This document shows, in pieces, positions 1-12,100 of a stretch of 64,000 nucleotides of DNA (position 1 is its first letter; every line of letters begins with the position of its first letter). The notes beneath the pieces are model-generated. The model was given only the letters and a program-made list of their open reading frames with translations, was not told where the DNA came from and searched no databases. The stretch spans positions 16,286,501-16,350,500 of the forward strand of contig NC_058064.1 in the NCBI RefSeq assembly GCF_020085105.1, read 5' to 3'. This DNA comes from Siniperca chuatsi. Taxonomy: Eukaryota > Chordata > Actinopteri > Centrarchiformes > Sinipercidae. Made by a program: the position numbers and the translations under genes.

Positions 1-134
1 AGGAGAAACAGAAGAAAGAGCAGAGCCAGTCTCTTCTTTCTCCAACTCTGATTGGCTGTTGTCGTCATCACCTCCATAGAGCTGCTTGGGTTTGTCAAAC
101 AAGTAACGATCCACAGTGTCCTGAATAGGCTGAG
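1..134 (-). CDS. Possible partial coding exon of an unrecognised gene
   Basis: Read on the minus strand, a pyrimidine-rich acceptor ending in CTCAG (AG complementary to 135-136) opens into 44 codons without a stop that run off the left edge. The frame begins AQPIQDTVDRYLFDKPKQLY and continues with an acidic, serine-rich stretch (GGDDDNSQSELEKEE), which looks like a disordered coding segment. A second frame is also open across this short span, so the evidence is only composition plus the acceptor. I do not recognise the protein. The gene would end or continue below position 1, divergent from lrmp. Confidence 0.35.
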
Positions 135-3100
135 CTGAGGAGTGGAAAACCCACTGTGCACTACCTGCTTAGCACCAAACAGCAGACTGACACAGTTAGC
201 AACTAGCTGGTGAACACAGTGGAGCATTTAGCAGCTAAAGAGCCAGATATTTCCCTCAGGAGTTGGTGGAGACCAAAAAACAGAGATACAAGAGAAACAA
301 CAACGTATGCTTGAAGATGGTAAAGCCCCTTGAGGCAAATTTGTGATTTCTGATATTGGGCTATATAAATAAAATGACTTGACTCTGAATGAATGTTGTT
401 GCTCTGTGACTGCTGCACATGTAAGTAAGCAACCGTTTGCTATCAAGTCCGCCATATCAACTGACAGAGGCGATGATATCAGTCAGTGATGTGTTTACAA
501 CTTGTTTCCGCTGCCCCCAAGTGGCCACAAAAAATAATTGCAGGTTTAAGAATAATATCCCACTGTCATTCATCACTGTTATTCCAATCTGTGTTTGGCC
601 AGCAGGGGTTGCTGTAACATTGACAGTGTGACAGGCTGATTCAAAGACATGAGCCACAATTCACCTCCAGTGCTGCAAAACCAGACACCAGAGCAACATC
701 AATGAGACTAAGACATACAGAAAGGAACTGTAGTCAAAAACAGGGTGATACTTTATGTATACCTGCATTGAAGCTGTCTTCCTTAACTACCCCATTTAAA
801 GGTCAAAAGTCATGGTTAGATACAGAATAGAACAGCATCATATTAACATTGGAAGGGCTTGAATCTGAGTCACCAGAGTCCAATATGTCCCTATACTGCA
901 TTATGGCGCTACAGTAACGGCAGGTTGAGAATATGTGTCATTTTTTAATCACAGAACAAGTGCTGTCCTTTCCTGCTGTTCTGCGAGACTGAGTAATGTG
1001 ATCCTTCTTTTAAAGAGACACCTCTTTCTGGTCTGCCATTCAGTTCGTTATCAATTCCAGTTGGCTGGGATTAGACTGCCTCGTCATCCCCTCCCTCCTG
1101 GCACAGGCGGGGTAGCATGTGCCATAATCCCAGATTACAGTACAACACCGTGTGAAAGTGGTCAGAGTAATGCCTTTTTCCTGCTGTATTTTATATTCGT
1201 CTCTGATCGTCTATTCAGTGTTCCATCACATGCCCATATACATATTAACACACTTGTTGTTTCATTGCTTACTTTTTAAAGTTTGTCTTCTCTGCTACTG
1301 TTTATTCTCCAAACCAAAGCCAACACTCATCCTTGTGAATGTGTGTTGGTGTGTGTGTCTGCACATGTCCACCCTAATCTCTACCTGAGCCTGCTGTCTA
1401 CTGCTCAGGCGTTCAGGGTCAGAAAACAAGCAAAGCTCCAGCTACTTAGCGTGAGCTGGGAAAGTGGATTCTGCTGAGCAGGCTGCACCAGGAGGAAGAG
1501 GAGGACGGGAGTGGACGCTGGTCATGTCCTCAACAACCCCCCCCCCAACAAAAAAATGTCGACAACATTATTCTGTTTAAAGAGAAGCTGAGAACCAAAT
1601 CAAATGCCTTAGAAAAGACTCGTTCAGGTTGACAGCAAGTGGACTCTCAAGGCCTTTCAGTGCTGCTCCTGGCAACATGAGGACAAGAAGCAGTGCTGGA
1701 ATATCTTCTATGTGGAGCAACAGGGGGGATTTTTAAGTGTCAGGAAGCCAAGGAATCATCAAGATGATGCGGCTGGAGCAGCTACTGAGGGTAGGTTCTC
1801 TTAAATCATATGAGACAGTGGCCTTTACTAACATATATTTCGAAGTTTCGCATACCATCTATTCTACAAACCAAACAGCCACAACACACTTAAATAACTT
1901 GTTTCAATACCTTAAAGCTTGGAATGATGTTGTCAGCCATTGGAGTGGTGGAAATGTGGAAATGCTGTTCCTGAAAACAATTTGAACATTTTTAACAAAC
2001 ATCTGTCAGCACTGGTAATCAGGATCTAGTAGAGTTTTTTTGTCAGGGTGAGCAATATACTCCAGAATCCTCCTCCTTCACATTGCTGATAAAGAGTTCA
2101 CATATTTTCTCACAACATGTTGCAAACTTATTCCTATTGAAAAACTGAATTGAAAAAAGAACTGCTGTAGAGACCCTATGGGCCGTCTTTGGTATTATGA
2201 GTATTGTACATTTGGTATTACCATTACTCATGTATAATATTGTACATGAGTATTGGTATTTCTCTAAGGAATAACAATCATCATGTTTCAACTCAATGTG
2301 AAAGTGGGTTTTGTGTATGTGTAACATTTTTTTTAATTGATAATATCATTACAGCTCATTTTCTATGATTTCTGGCCACACTGTAACAGCTGTTGTGTTT
2401 ACCATCACATTGTTTAATGAAAGCCACATTGTACACTTTATCAAATATCTTTCTGAATGCAGGTGTAAACAGATATGGGCCTTGTGATAGAATTACTGTA
2501 TATCATTGGCCTTCACAAACTACATATGGCTTTACATATAGACTAAGAGGTGACACTGCACGATAGCACTCCACAGCAGTTTGAAGTAGGTCTATATGTC
2601 CGAAAACATCAGTAATTTGGCTGTTTTAATATAGGCTATTATTATTGTGTATTTACACTTACTGCCAGATTAAAGCACAACCTGCATCACAGATATTTAG
2701 CCCTAACACTCACACACGTAGTCTAGTAGTCAGTATTGTAGGATAAGTTACCTTCAGAGCAGGAGAGACGTCTGACCCAAACGTTGCTGCCATGTAAATT
2801 AAACCGGTTGTGCACCTTTAAGTCCTCCCTACTAAACCGCTTACTGACTGCTCAGGTTGAAACCAGTCCCATTATTGTGGTGTCAGGACACCAAACATCC
2901 AAGTTAACCCTATTAATATTTCAACAACCTTGACGTGGTGACACTGAGCTGCCATGAAGTACGCCAGTGGCACAATGTCAGTCACCGTGGAAAATGTACG
3001 GCTTTGTTTTTGTCTTTGTTTGTTTTGTGTTTATTTTATTTAAATGTACAGGCTACCACTGCCATATGGAACCTTCTTTGTGAGTGTGGTGAGGAGCAGG

Positions 3101-3339
3101 CTACTTGTAGTTGAGACACTAAAAAGGCGGGTGGGGGGGACTGTGCTCAGGGACAATATCAAAACAATTTACACGTGTTCATCTTATGGACTTTCAAAAA
3201 CTTACAAAAATAAAATAAAATGAAGTTGTCCCGTAGGCTGTTACATGCTGTTGGGTGCTGTGTCCCCTTCCAGCCGCTGGGAGGGGGTGCCGGCTCATTT
3301 TTAGAGTCGTGAACATCCAGTGAGCTTTTAACTCTTTCT
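135..3339. other. Intergenic region upstream of lrmp
   Basis: No supportable coding exon was found between the left-edge exon and the candidate lrmp first exon. The stretch is AT-rich, with a C run near 1529-1540, a foldback at 2219-2258 and no protein-like open frame with splice sites. The short open frames here have no recognisable composition. Confidence 0.5.
2219..2258. repeat. 16-bp inverted repeat with one mismatch
   Basis: TACCATTACTCATGTA (2219-2234) and TACATGAGTATTGGTA (2243-2258) are complementary at 15 of 16 positions with an 8-nt loop. It lies in the intergenic sequence upstream of lrmp, next to a partial direct repeat of GGTATTATGAGTATTGTACA. Confidence 0.7.
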
Positions 3340-3450
3340 GTCTGTCTCGAGCGCTGAGCTTCAAACTACCTGTGCGCGTGCTCTCTGTGTGCGTCCGGAC
3401 GGTTGGCCAAACATTTCGTCGTGGATATTTGCTCATACAAGCTTTACAAG
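3340..3450 (+). promoter_or_regulatory. lrmp: Candidate promoter and noncoding first exon of lrmp
   Basis: Around 3240-3450 base composition shifts to locally GC- and CpG-richer sequence than its AT-rich surroundings, including CGAGCGC, GTGCGCGTG and GTCCGGACGG. It ends in TTTACAAG followed by GTAACA at 3451, an acceptable splice donor. The first coding exon of lrmp starts at an acceptor at 4409 with 55 nt of leader, so at least one upstream noncoding exon is required and this is the best candidate. The transcription start is not visible from sequence. Confidence 0.35.
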
Positions 3451-4408
3451 GTAACAAATATATACATCCAAAGGCTATTTTATAGAGTGACGCAGAAGGT
3501 GGGGTTTTTTTAAAAACATTTTTAGACTTGGTCAGGTGCATATGTTCGTATGGACGTACATTTGCGCTCGAGTCGCTGACGAAAAATGTTTTAAATGTTC
3601 CTGCAGTGTGGCTGCGTTAGCCGGACACTTTGATCTTCGAAATCTGTTTTTTGCTTTTTTTTTTTTTTTTTTGGTTGTTGTTGTTGATGATAAAGAATAT
3701 CTTATTCTGCAAATTTATTGTGATGAAATTAACTGGAATATCCAGTTTTTAGTTTTCTTATTTCAACTGCAGGGAGTTGTATTAGAGAAAACGAGATATT
3801 TGCTGAAATAAATGTCATTGTGTTTAAAATTCGTAAACAAACTCTTGAATTAATTAGCTTGTTTGCACACCTGGAGCCTAAGTAGGGGATGCTTCGAATT
3901 TGAACACATTTGCTTTAATCTTTCCACACTGAGAAGCCAGGATTTGAAATCTAAAACCTTGTGGACTGTGCAAGGACTCTTGTCATAATTTAGTGTTTGG
4001 TCCCTTATTAAGTTTGTGTGGTTAGGTAGGTTATAATTTGATGCCCCATCTGTCCCTCTTTTCTTTCCTCTCCATCTTCTTTTCTTAGTCTGATAGCCAT
4101 CTTGGAACTAATAATAACTATGTGGCATTAGGTGACTTGTATCATCCAATAGCTGTCCTTTTTCATATCGGGATACTCCATATTGGTCTCAAATACTCTC
4201 AATTATTCTGTGTATGCCTGCCGTTTATTGTATTTCCACACTGCAGCTCAACCAGAAAAATAGTCCTGTACAAACTGAAGGTGCCAGTTATCCAGTGCAT
4301 CATGGTGTTATGCTACTAGATATAACCATGGCTTTCTCAGTGTTTTTATAGTTCCATGTTCTTTTGTCTCCATTTAACTTTAAATATTGTCTGCTCCTCT
4401 CTCCCCAG

Positions 4409-6152
4409 ACTTCAGCCTCTCCTCAAGCCAGGAAGCCAGCACTGCAGCCCTGCCATCAGCAGCATGGACTATTTCACGCCCCAGCCAAATCGTCGCCACA
4501 ACCCCGTGGACAGCATCTGCCGCAAACTGCAGACCATTCAGTGGCGCGGTGACCGAGAGCCCAATTCACCTTTCCAGATTCCCAAACTCTCCTCCAGCAG
4601 TTACGACAGCCCACAGTGTGGCCTCAGGCACAACCTGGAAGCCATCCTGAAGAAAGGGGCACTCCACAGAGACGAGGGGGAGAGGGGGAAGGAGAGAGTG
4701 AAGGGGAAAGGGATGGGTATGCCGAGCTCTGCAGCTTCCCAGAGGAGCAGCCTGGGTCCCTCTGTCCCTCTGTCCACCCCTTCCACTCCAGCTTGCAATC
4801 CCTCCACACCAGCCAACGTCACATACACTATCACTAGCACTCTGGGAGAGAGGAGAGGTGCTGATGGGAGTGATTTAAGACAAGTTAAGACATGGCAGAG
4901 GTATTGTTCAACGCCCACAGGCCAGTCCAAAGACTCCCCTTACTTTACATTCACACGAGGAGCCCAGTCGGTGCAGCCCGAGAACGAGAGGCCGAGCAGG
5001 AGCCCGCCTCTGTCTCGTACCTTCACCCCAAACCACAGCACCCTCTCCTACAACCTCAACTTCTGCTCAGCAGAGACGGGGAACTCAGAGTGTGAGCTAC
5101 CCTACCCAGCTCTGGTTGTGAAAAGACTGTCCATGGGAGATGGAGGTAGGCAGGAGCGGCTGCTGGCCAGCTGGGATGCGTAGGGATTGTGTGTGAAAGT
5201 TCGTTCTTGACCTTGAAAACAGTAGTTTGACACAAAAACCTAACTCAAGGACCACTTACTACCTTTTTCCAGAGCTTTCAGTCACATCTCATGGCTCTCA
5301 GGAGTGTGAGATGCGGTTGAAAGCTCTGGAAAAAGCTTGTAAATGAACCTTGGGTTAAGATTGCCTTGTGGATTATTTGGTGTAAACTTCAGTTTAGTTT
5401 GCTGTGTAATATTGGCACCAGCAAGAAATTCTTGAAATTCCTGGACATAAGTTTTAGGTTGAAGACTGGAGGTTTTGCATCTTGGGAGGATGTTTAATTT
5501 CTTCAAAGGAAAGTTTTTATTACCCCAAGTTTGAGTTTCAAAACAGGGAATCTGATACTAACTGCTAAATAGTAATAATGTGGAGGAGGAGAAGAAGAGG
5601 GAGAATGCAGCTACAAGAAAATTCCAAATTCCAGTCTGTTTACCTCCTAGAGGAACAAAATTGGGGCTGAAAACTTTAGTAGTACAAATAGAAAAATCAC
5701 GGACTCCAACAAAGTAGTTCAAAACCGATATTTCAGTTTTGTGCTTACATGTTCCATATTTATTAAGTCATTGCACAGAGAGTGGGAAGGACAAAGGTTA
5801 ATGGGGGCCCAGTGCCTAGTTACTTTGTAGTTGTAGCCCCAAACTAACTTGCCTGGTGTAATTTTGTAATGGATAGTGTGTCTGGCCATCATACTGTTAC
5901 AGTTGTTGCTGTGCCTGAAGGAAAATGTACTTGTGCATGTCATGTGCTTGCTTTGCTATGCAACTCAGTACACTCTGTGTTTGGTTTGGTGTGTGTTTTG
6001 TGTGTTGCTTATTCATGCTCAGGGTCCTCAATGGCCTCTGAAAACAGGAAGGAAAATATGGCAGAAATCAGTCTCATCTGTGAAGAGAATCTACTCGATA
6101 CCATCTTCCATGCCTGTGACACCCAGCGCCGAGGTATGCGCGCGCACAGACA

Positions 6153-6193
<41 letters not shown>

Positions 6194-9100
6194 ACACAAA
6201 AACACACACAGTTACATGTGTGGCATGTATGGTGGGTCACGCACTTCTGAGTGTTTTTCTGTGTTGAGGTAATTCCCCCAGCTTCCAACAGTCACAGTGT
6301 CAGCATTGTCTGTCTTCCTCTTGTGCCTCCTAGCATTGGCAACACAAATCTTTTCCTTGTATCCTTCAGCTTATCTCATCTGTTCAGAGATTTCTGTGTT
6401 TTCTCAACATTTTCAATGCTTTTCTGGAGTGAACCATCTTGTGCAGCAGAGGTATGGGATATGGAGGAGGTGGTAATTTTTTGAATTACCATTTTTGAAA
6501 AAGATTACCATTTTTGTTCTTTTGCCTTCACCTCCGGATCTGATCCCATCCTAGTTTGCAGTCTCTTCTGTTGTTTGTGCTGTTCAGGTGAAAGGATTAT
6601 TTTTCTTTCTTTCTATCTGCCTCAATTCTCTTTGGGTTATGAAATAATAATTTCAAAAAGTAAATTCAATAAAAATAATTGCTGTGGAAATATAGCCATT
6701 TCTATCTAATTCAACTTTATGTTGTATATTAAATTGAACCATTTTGGAGAAAAGTACCATATGTAAACATATGAAAATAGTAGATACAGTACATGGAACG
6801 TTGCTGGTGGTTGAGTTTTAGTGAGAAAATTATTCATGAATTTTGAAAGATGCGGTCATTGAATGGGTTTTTATCAGAGGAAAGAAAACTAGTCCGCAGT
6901 TTTAGACTGTCACCATGGTTACTGCTTTTGCTGCCTACACCTATAGACAAAAAGATTGAGAAGTGCGTAGGCTAAAAAAGTAAATTACAAAAAACACAAC
7001 ATCACAAAATAAATCCTGTAATATATTAACCATCACAGTTCTAACGGGGTCAAAGTATCCAAAGATGAGAGAAGTGTCTCTGTTGCTGTCATCTTCCAGG
7101 TAAAGTGTTCGTGTCTCACATTGTGGACTACCTGCGGCACACCACCAGTCGCAGCACAGAAGACAGCGGACTGGAGGAACTTTGCAACATGCTCGATCCA
7201 GAACACAAAGACGTCTCCATCGACCTGGACACATATCACGCGGTCATGAGGGAGTGGATTGATGACTGCCGCAACAACGAGTACTGAATTATTCCAAAAT
7301 GTTTATACCTTAAGTACATGATCCTTTATTTAGAAATGAGAATTTTCAGAGTTTCTATGGTCAGGTGTTTAGTTTTTGAAATGGCTGGAGGTTTCAGTTT
7401 TGAGAGGCAAAGAAGAAAAATCTCTGTCAATAGAGAATCATAAATCGATAGTGGATTAATTGTTGGATAAGATATAAGCTTTCTGCTGGCACTGTATCTT
7501 CTGGTCATGTTTTTGTCTTGCTAGAGTACCTATTTTAAATTGGAGGTGTGACAGTTGAGCGTGAATTTAAACATTTTAAAGTGTGAGAACTGGTACAGTG
7601 TAAGAGGTGAAGAGTTTATTGGTGGAGCCATAAAAAAAAAAACTGTTTGTGCAGGCATTGGTTTAATTTTTTATGAAAGTGAGAGGGGGATAAATGGTGA
7701 GTCTCCTTTTTTGCTCCTTAAAATGCAATTCTGACCAAATTTCTCTGTTATATTTTGCGTTTTTGACAAATGTTTGTTACTGTATTTTTTGTGTTAGCTA
7801 ACTTTTTAATCAAGATCTGCACTATGACTAAATTATTTGCTAAATTTGCTCCACATGTTTGCTGTTTCCTTAAACACATTTTTCCAACCTCTTTAATGTG
7901 GTGTGAAAAGCCGAGGACAGCTTACACCATCTTTACCAGTCCTGTGCTTTCTTTATACCCTTTCAGAGAAGATTCTGTTTGAGTTATGCAAATAGATGTT
8001 GTGTAGGCGAGTTATGCATCAGATGAGAGATTACTGGTGATAATTTTTCCATGTGTGCATCTCCATTTAACAACGTGTCTTTTGTCTTTGAGTCAGTTGT
8101 GCATCATCATCGAGTGCACTCTACACTCCGTCAGGTCTATATCAAATGTGCATTTGACACCTCTGGTCTAGTTTGATGCGACTCGGATGGAGGATTAAAA
8201 TTGAAAGTCAAAATATTTTATATTAATACTATATTAATTTATCTCTTATGTAAGTGGTCAAATTTTGACAAACCTGTGAGAGATGATGCATCTTGGCTGT
8301 TATGTTCTTGTGTTTAAAAATTGGCCTGGTGTGTGGGCTGTGAATAAAGCTAAAGCCGTCATACTTTGAAAGGCTGTAACTGCTATAATAGAAGTATAAT
8401 TTTAGTGATGATGGCATCTTGTTACTGACTAGACCAAAGGGTCCCTGTGGGTGAAGACATATTAAAATACAGTATATTAAGTGGCTAACCACACACTAGT
8501 ATAACTGTCAAGTGAGTAAGGGCTGTGCGGCAGCCAGCGAGCTCTCTTTGCAGAACTCCCTGTTTTTAGTGCTCAGTGTGCCAGGCACCAAAAATTAAAC
8601 AGTTCAACAAATGTCAAACATATTTTCAGGAGTCCTAAAGCAGCAGCATAGTGCATGATTGCCAAATCCTAGAAAAAGATCATGAAAGTAATTGATCTTG
8701 CACATTTTGATGTTTGATTTCTCTGTTGTATCTCAGGGAAGAACCAGCAGATGACATCACTCAGGACTCAGTCAAACTCAGAGACAGCTTGTCTGGTGAG
8801 CGTGCAAATAAGCACATTTCCTTGTATTGTACACACATCCAATTTTGATGAAAACTGGAGCATTTTTGTGTTTTGCATCTGTGTGTTTTAGCCAAGAGGT
8901 CCATGCTGCTCAATATGACCTCAGGAAGCTTGGAGGCCTTTGGAGGGGAGGCATCCAGAGCAGAATTGTAAGTTATGTGTGTGTGAATTAGTGAAAGTGT
9001 CCGTGTTTGCCTTTATTTGTGTGTATGACCCCCCCCGCCTGCCTTTCATCTGTAAAGCTAAGTTGCATAATGTCTATATGCAGGGGAACTATTTCTTCAG

Positions 9101-12100
9101 TAGAAAGTAGTTCCACTGAAAACTGTAGACATTGTGTTCTGTGGATGTGGATTGTCCAGAGTAACAATGGAAAGAGATGTTGCTGTTGAATTTTCTAAAT
9201 AGAATTTTTTTTTTTTAATGCTGTATCACAAACTAAATTCCATTCACCTCCATTGTATTAGTGAAATTTCAGAGACAGGTATCTCAAGTTGAATTGAACT
9301 ATATAAATTGCCAGACATCACCAGGGAGATGCAAGAGCATTTTTATTTTATTTCATGTATTAATTTATTTATGGGTAATTTAGGTGAAGCGACCCTTTAA
9401 ATGAGGGGGAAAAATGTTCACAAAAAGACAATAATACAATATCCCACATATACCCAAACACACTGCCAAGGGCAGTTTTATTTATTTTTTTGTGTTGAAT
9501 TTATGGTTCATGAAACACTGAATTTTCTGTCCATGCATGAAAATAGACATCTTTGCACTGGAACATCTACAATATCTACAGTAACTCATAGGCTTAGTAC
9601 AATACATTGTGTTTTCATTATTAGGCCTACTATCTGTTGCCTTATTCTTTATTGACTTGAGTGATTAGATAAGTTCCATGTTTGCAGTGATTCCACTACT
9701 GCAAATATCATAGCATTGAAGCACCAAAACTGAAAACTCCCTGTAAAAAATATTGTGATTCTCCAGAGGGAACGATATTTGGACTTTTGCTGAAAATTAA
9801 AATGTACTGACAGCATTGATGGTGCTGCACCCATCCTGAGCACGGCCGCTTTGTTCCCAATGATTTCACTGTATGAAGTCGGAATCTGTGTGCAACAGTT
9901 TACCTGTTTGCTGTGCAGAAAAACATTTAGGTTAATAAGGTATGGTAAGATCATAATGCCACATCAGAAGATTTAAATGATTAATGAAGTGACGGCTACA
10001 CATACATCAATGCTGCTGCTGTGTGATGGCCACCACTATTTAATAAAGTCAAAGAAAAGGAGCGTACATTCCACCTTCTTGTTTGGTCAGCGTGAGACAG
10101 TGTCTGAAAGCAGATGTTTCAAGCCAAGGAGATGGAGCTGAGTTCTGACGGTGCGATTTGGATGTCAGGAGGTGGAGTTCCGGCCCAATTTAACCCCTGC
10201 CTATATGCATGTGTTTGTGTGTTTCTCTCCTCAGTGAGACGTCAGAGCTGGTGTATTGCGTTGCCGACCTTCAGATGAGCAACCAAAAGCTCCAGGAGGA
10301 GGTGAGGAAGCTGAAGCAGGTGGTGGAGGGCATGGAAGACAGCAACCAGAAGCTAGCAGAAGAGAACGAGGAGCTACGCAATCAGGCCAGGGTGTAAGAT
10401 ACACTCGCATGCAAATACACGGCACAGATTTATTGTAGTAGGCGATGGTTTGTTGACTTCCATCTCTGTTTGTCCTCTTGCACAGTACCCAGCAGCTGGC
10501 CCAGAAGGAGAAGATGCTGAAGGAGGAGGTGGAGGAGATGAAGGCCACTCTGAGCTGTACGGAGGAAGGCAGAGCTCGCGCCTCCGCACACAGCAAACAT
10601 GTGGTCAGTCAAACAAAATAAAAACAGCACAAGAAGGAGCTATAAAAATGCATTCTGCTTGCATGCTTAAGTTCATACAGATGGCATGTGTCTGTTTTGT
10701 TTTGTTACAGGGGTTTCTTCCCCTACACTATGTTTAGACATTTGCAGCTGAAATGTACTGTACTGTAATGCAGACCAAAAGTCAAAGCATCAACTGTTTT
10801 TGACTCAATTTGGATTAAAATGAAAATGCTTGGCATTCAACATAGCTTCCAGTGTAGCCAGCGGATATCCGGACATCTGGACCAAGACTTCCTCTTCCGT
10901 GTGCCGATCATTGTTAACAGTCTGATTAGCAATCTCAGAACCGCTATCGTCTGAAGATGATTTGAATGGAGATAACGATAGCACAATCTTGTCCCTTTCC
11001 TACAGATTCTGCATTTATCTGTTTATAGAGATTACATACCATTCAACTAAGAAAATACTTGGCACCATTAGAACAATGATTCAAGCTTTGAACAAGGCCC
11101 AGTGTTTTAGCCACATTTGGCACTCCCCCAGTAAAGTCCACATTCCAGATTACATTTAACTTTGAAATGAAATGGCGAAATTCTTCAAATTATTCAATAA
11201 CATTATTTTACAATATCTTAAGGAATTTTGGTAGACTATACAAGTCAAGCTGTCAGACTGTAATAGAGCAGAAAATGTAGGACTGAGCATGTGTTTCCAT
11301 TTTGCTATTGATTGATTGACTGATTGATTTTCTTCTTTTCAGGAGAGAGAGAACCAGAGTCTAATTGCAAAGATTGCTTCTCTTCAAGAAGAGGTACTTT
11401 ACTGTCCAAAGAGGACTTTTGTCAGAGGAGATGGCAGTAAAATCAATAACCTGACTTTACAGGGAATCAGTTGTACTCACCCATTCATAGACAGCTTACA
11501 GAGAGTATATTGTTACAAGTTTATTCATAACAGGATGTCACCAGCTGTCCTAACTCCCCTCTGGCTCCCCAGAACTTCAAGGTCACCATGGAAACGGACG
11601 AGCTTCAGAGGAGAATTGCAGAGCTATGTGACATTAACGCTGACCTTCAGGTACCTTCACTATGTCCAATTTTTTTTATATTTCTCACAAAATGACCTTC
11701 GCATTGTAAATCTGCCTCAGGCACATTAGAAATACTGTCTTCCGTGCTGCCTTTGTGCTGTCTTTATGTTGTTGTGTAACTGCCCTTTCCCTGTCATCAG
11801 GTGCAAATACACTCTTTTGATGCTGTCGTTAGTGAAAAGCAAGCTGTGATACTAGAGGTCAGTGCTTTATCTTGTTTTACTATCCATTTTACTGTCGTTT
11901 AAAGCTATTTGTGGCAGTTCTGATGATTCTTTACATAAAATAGCTTGAATCCATTCAGCCAACACTGGTTTAGTGTAAAAACCTGTAAAATCGTATTCAT
12001 TTCAGCTACCAATTGTGATGCTGAAAGGAAAACAATTAAATAAAAAATCTAATTTCCAGGTGAAGGCTACTTATTCTTGTCCTCTTTTCCTTTTCTTTAC

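Noticed and set aside
4601..4930. 109-aa antisense open frame opposite lrmp exon 1
   Set aside because: Shadow of the GC-rich lrmp coding exon; proline/serine-rich with no motif.
6009..6288. Cys/Val-rich open frames on the minus strand
   Set aside because: Translations of the CA microsatellite.
9649..9954. 101-aa minus-strand open frame
   Set aside because: Lies in an lrmp intron, has no splice-site support, family motif or coding-like composition.
10391..10391. lrmp exon 6 ending at 10391
   Set aside because: Donor GTGTAA at 10392 breaks the coiled-coil frame; GTAAGA at 10394 (exon end 10393) keeps it.
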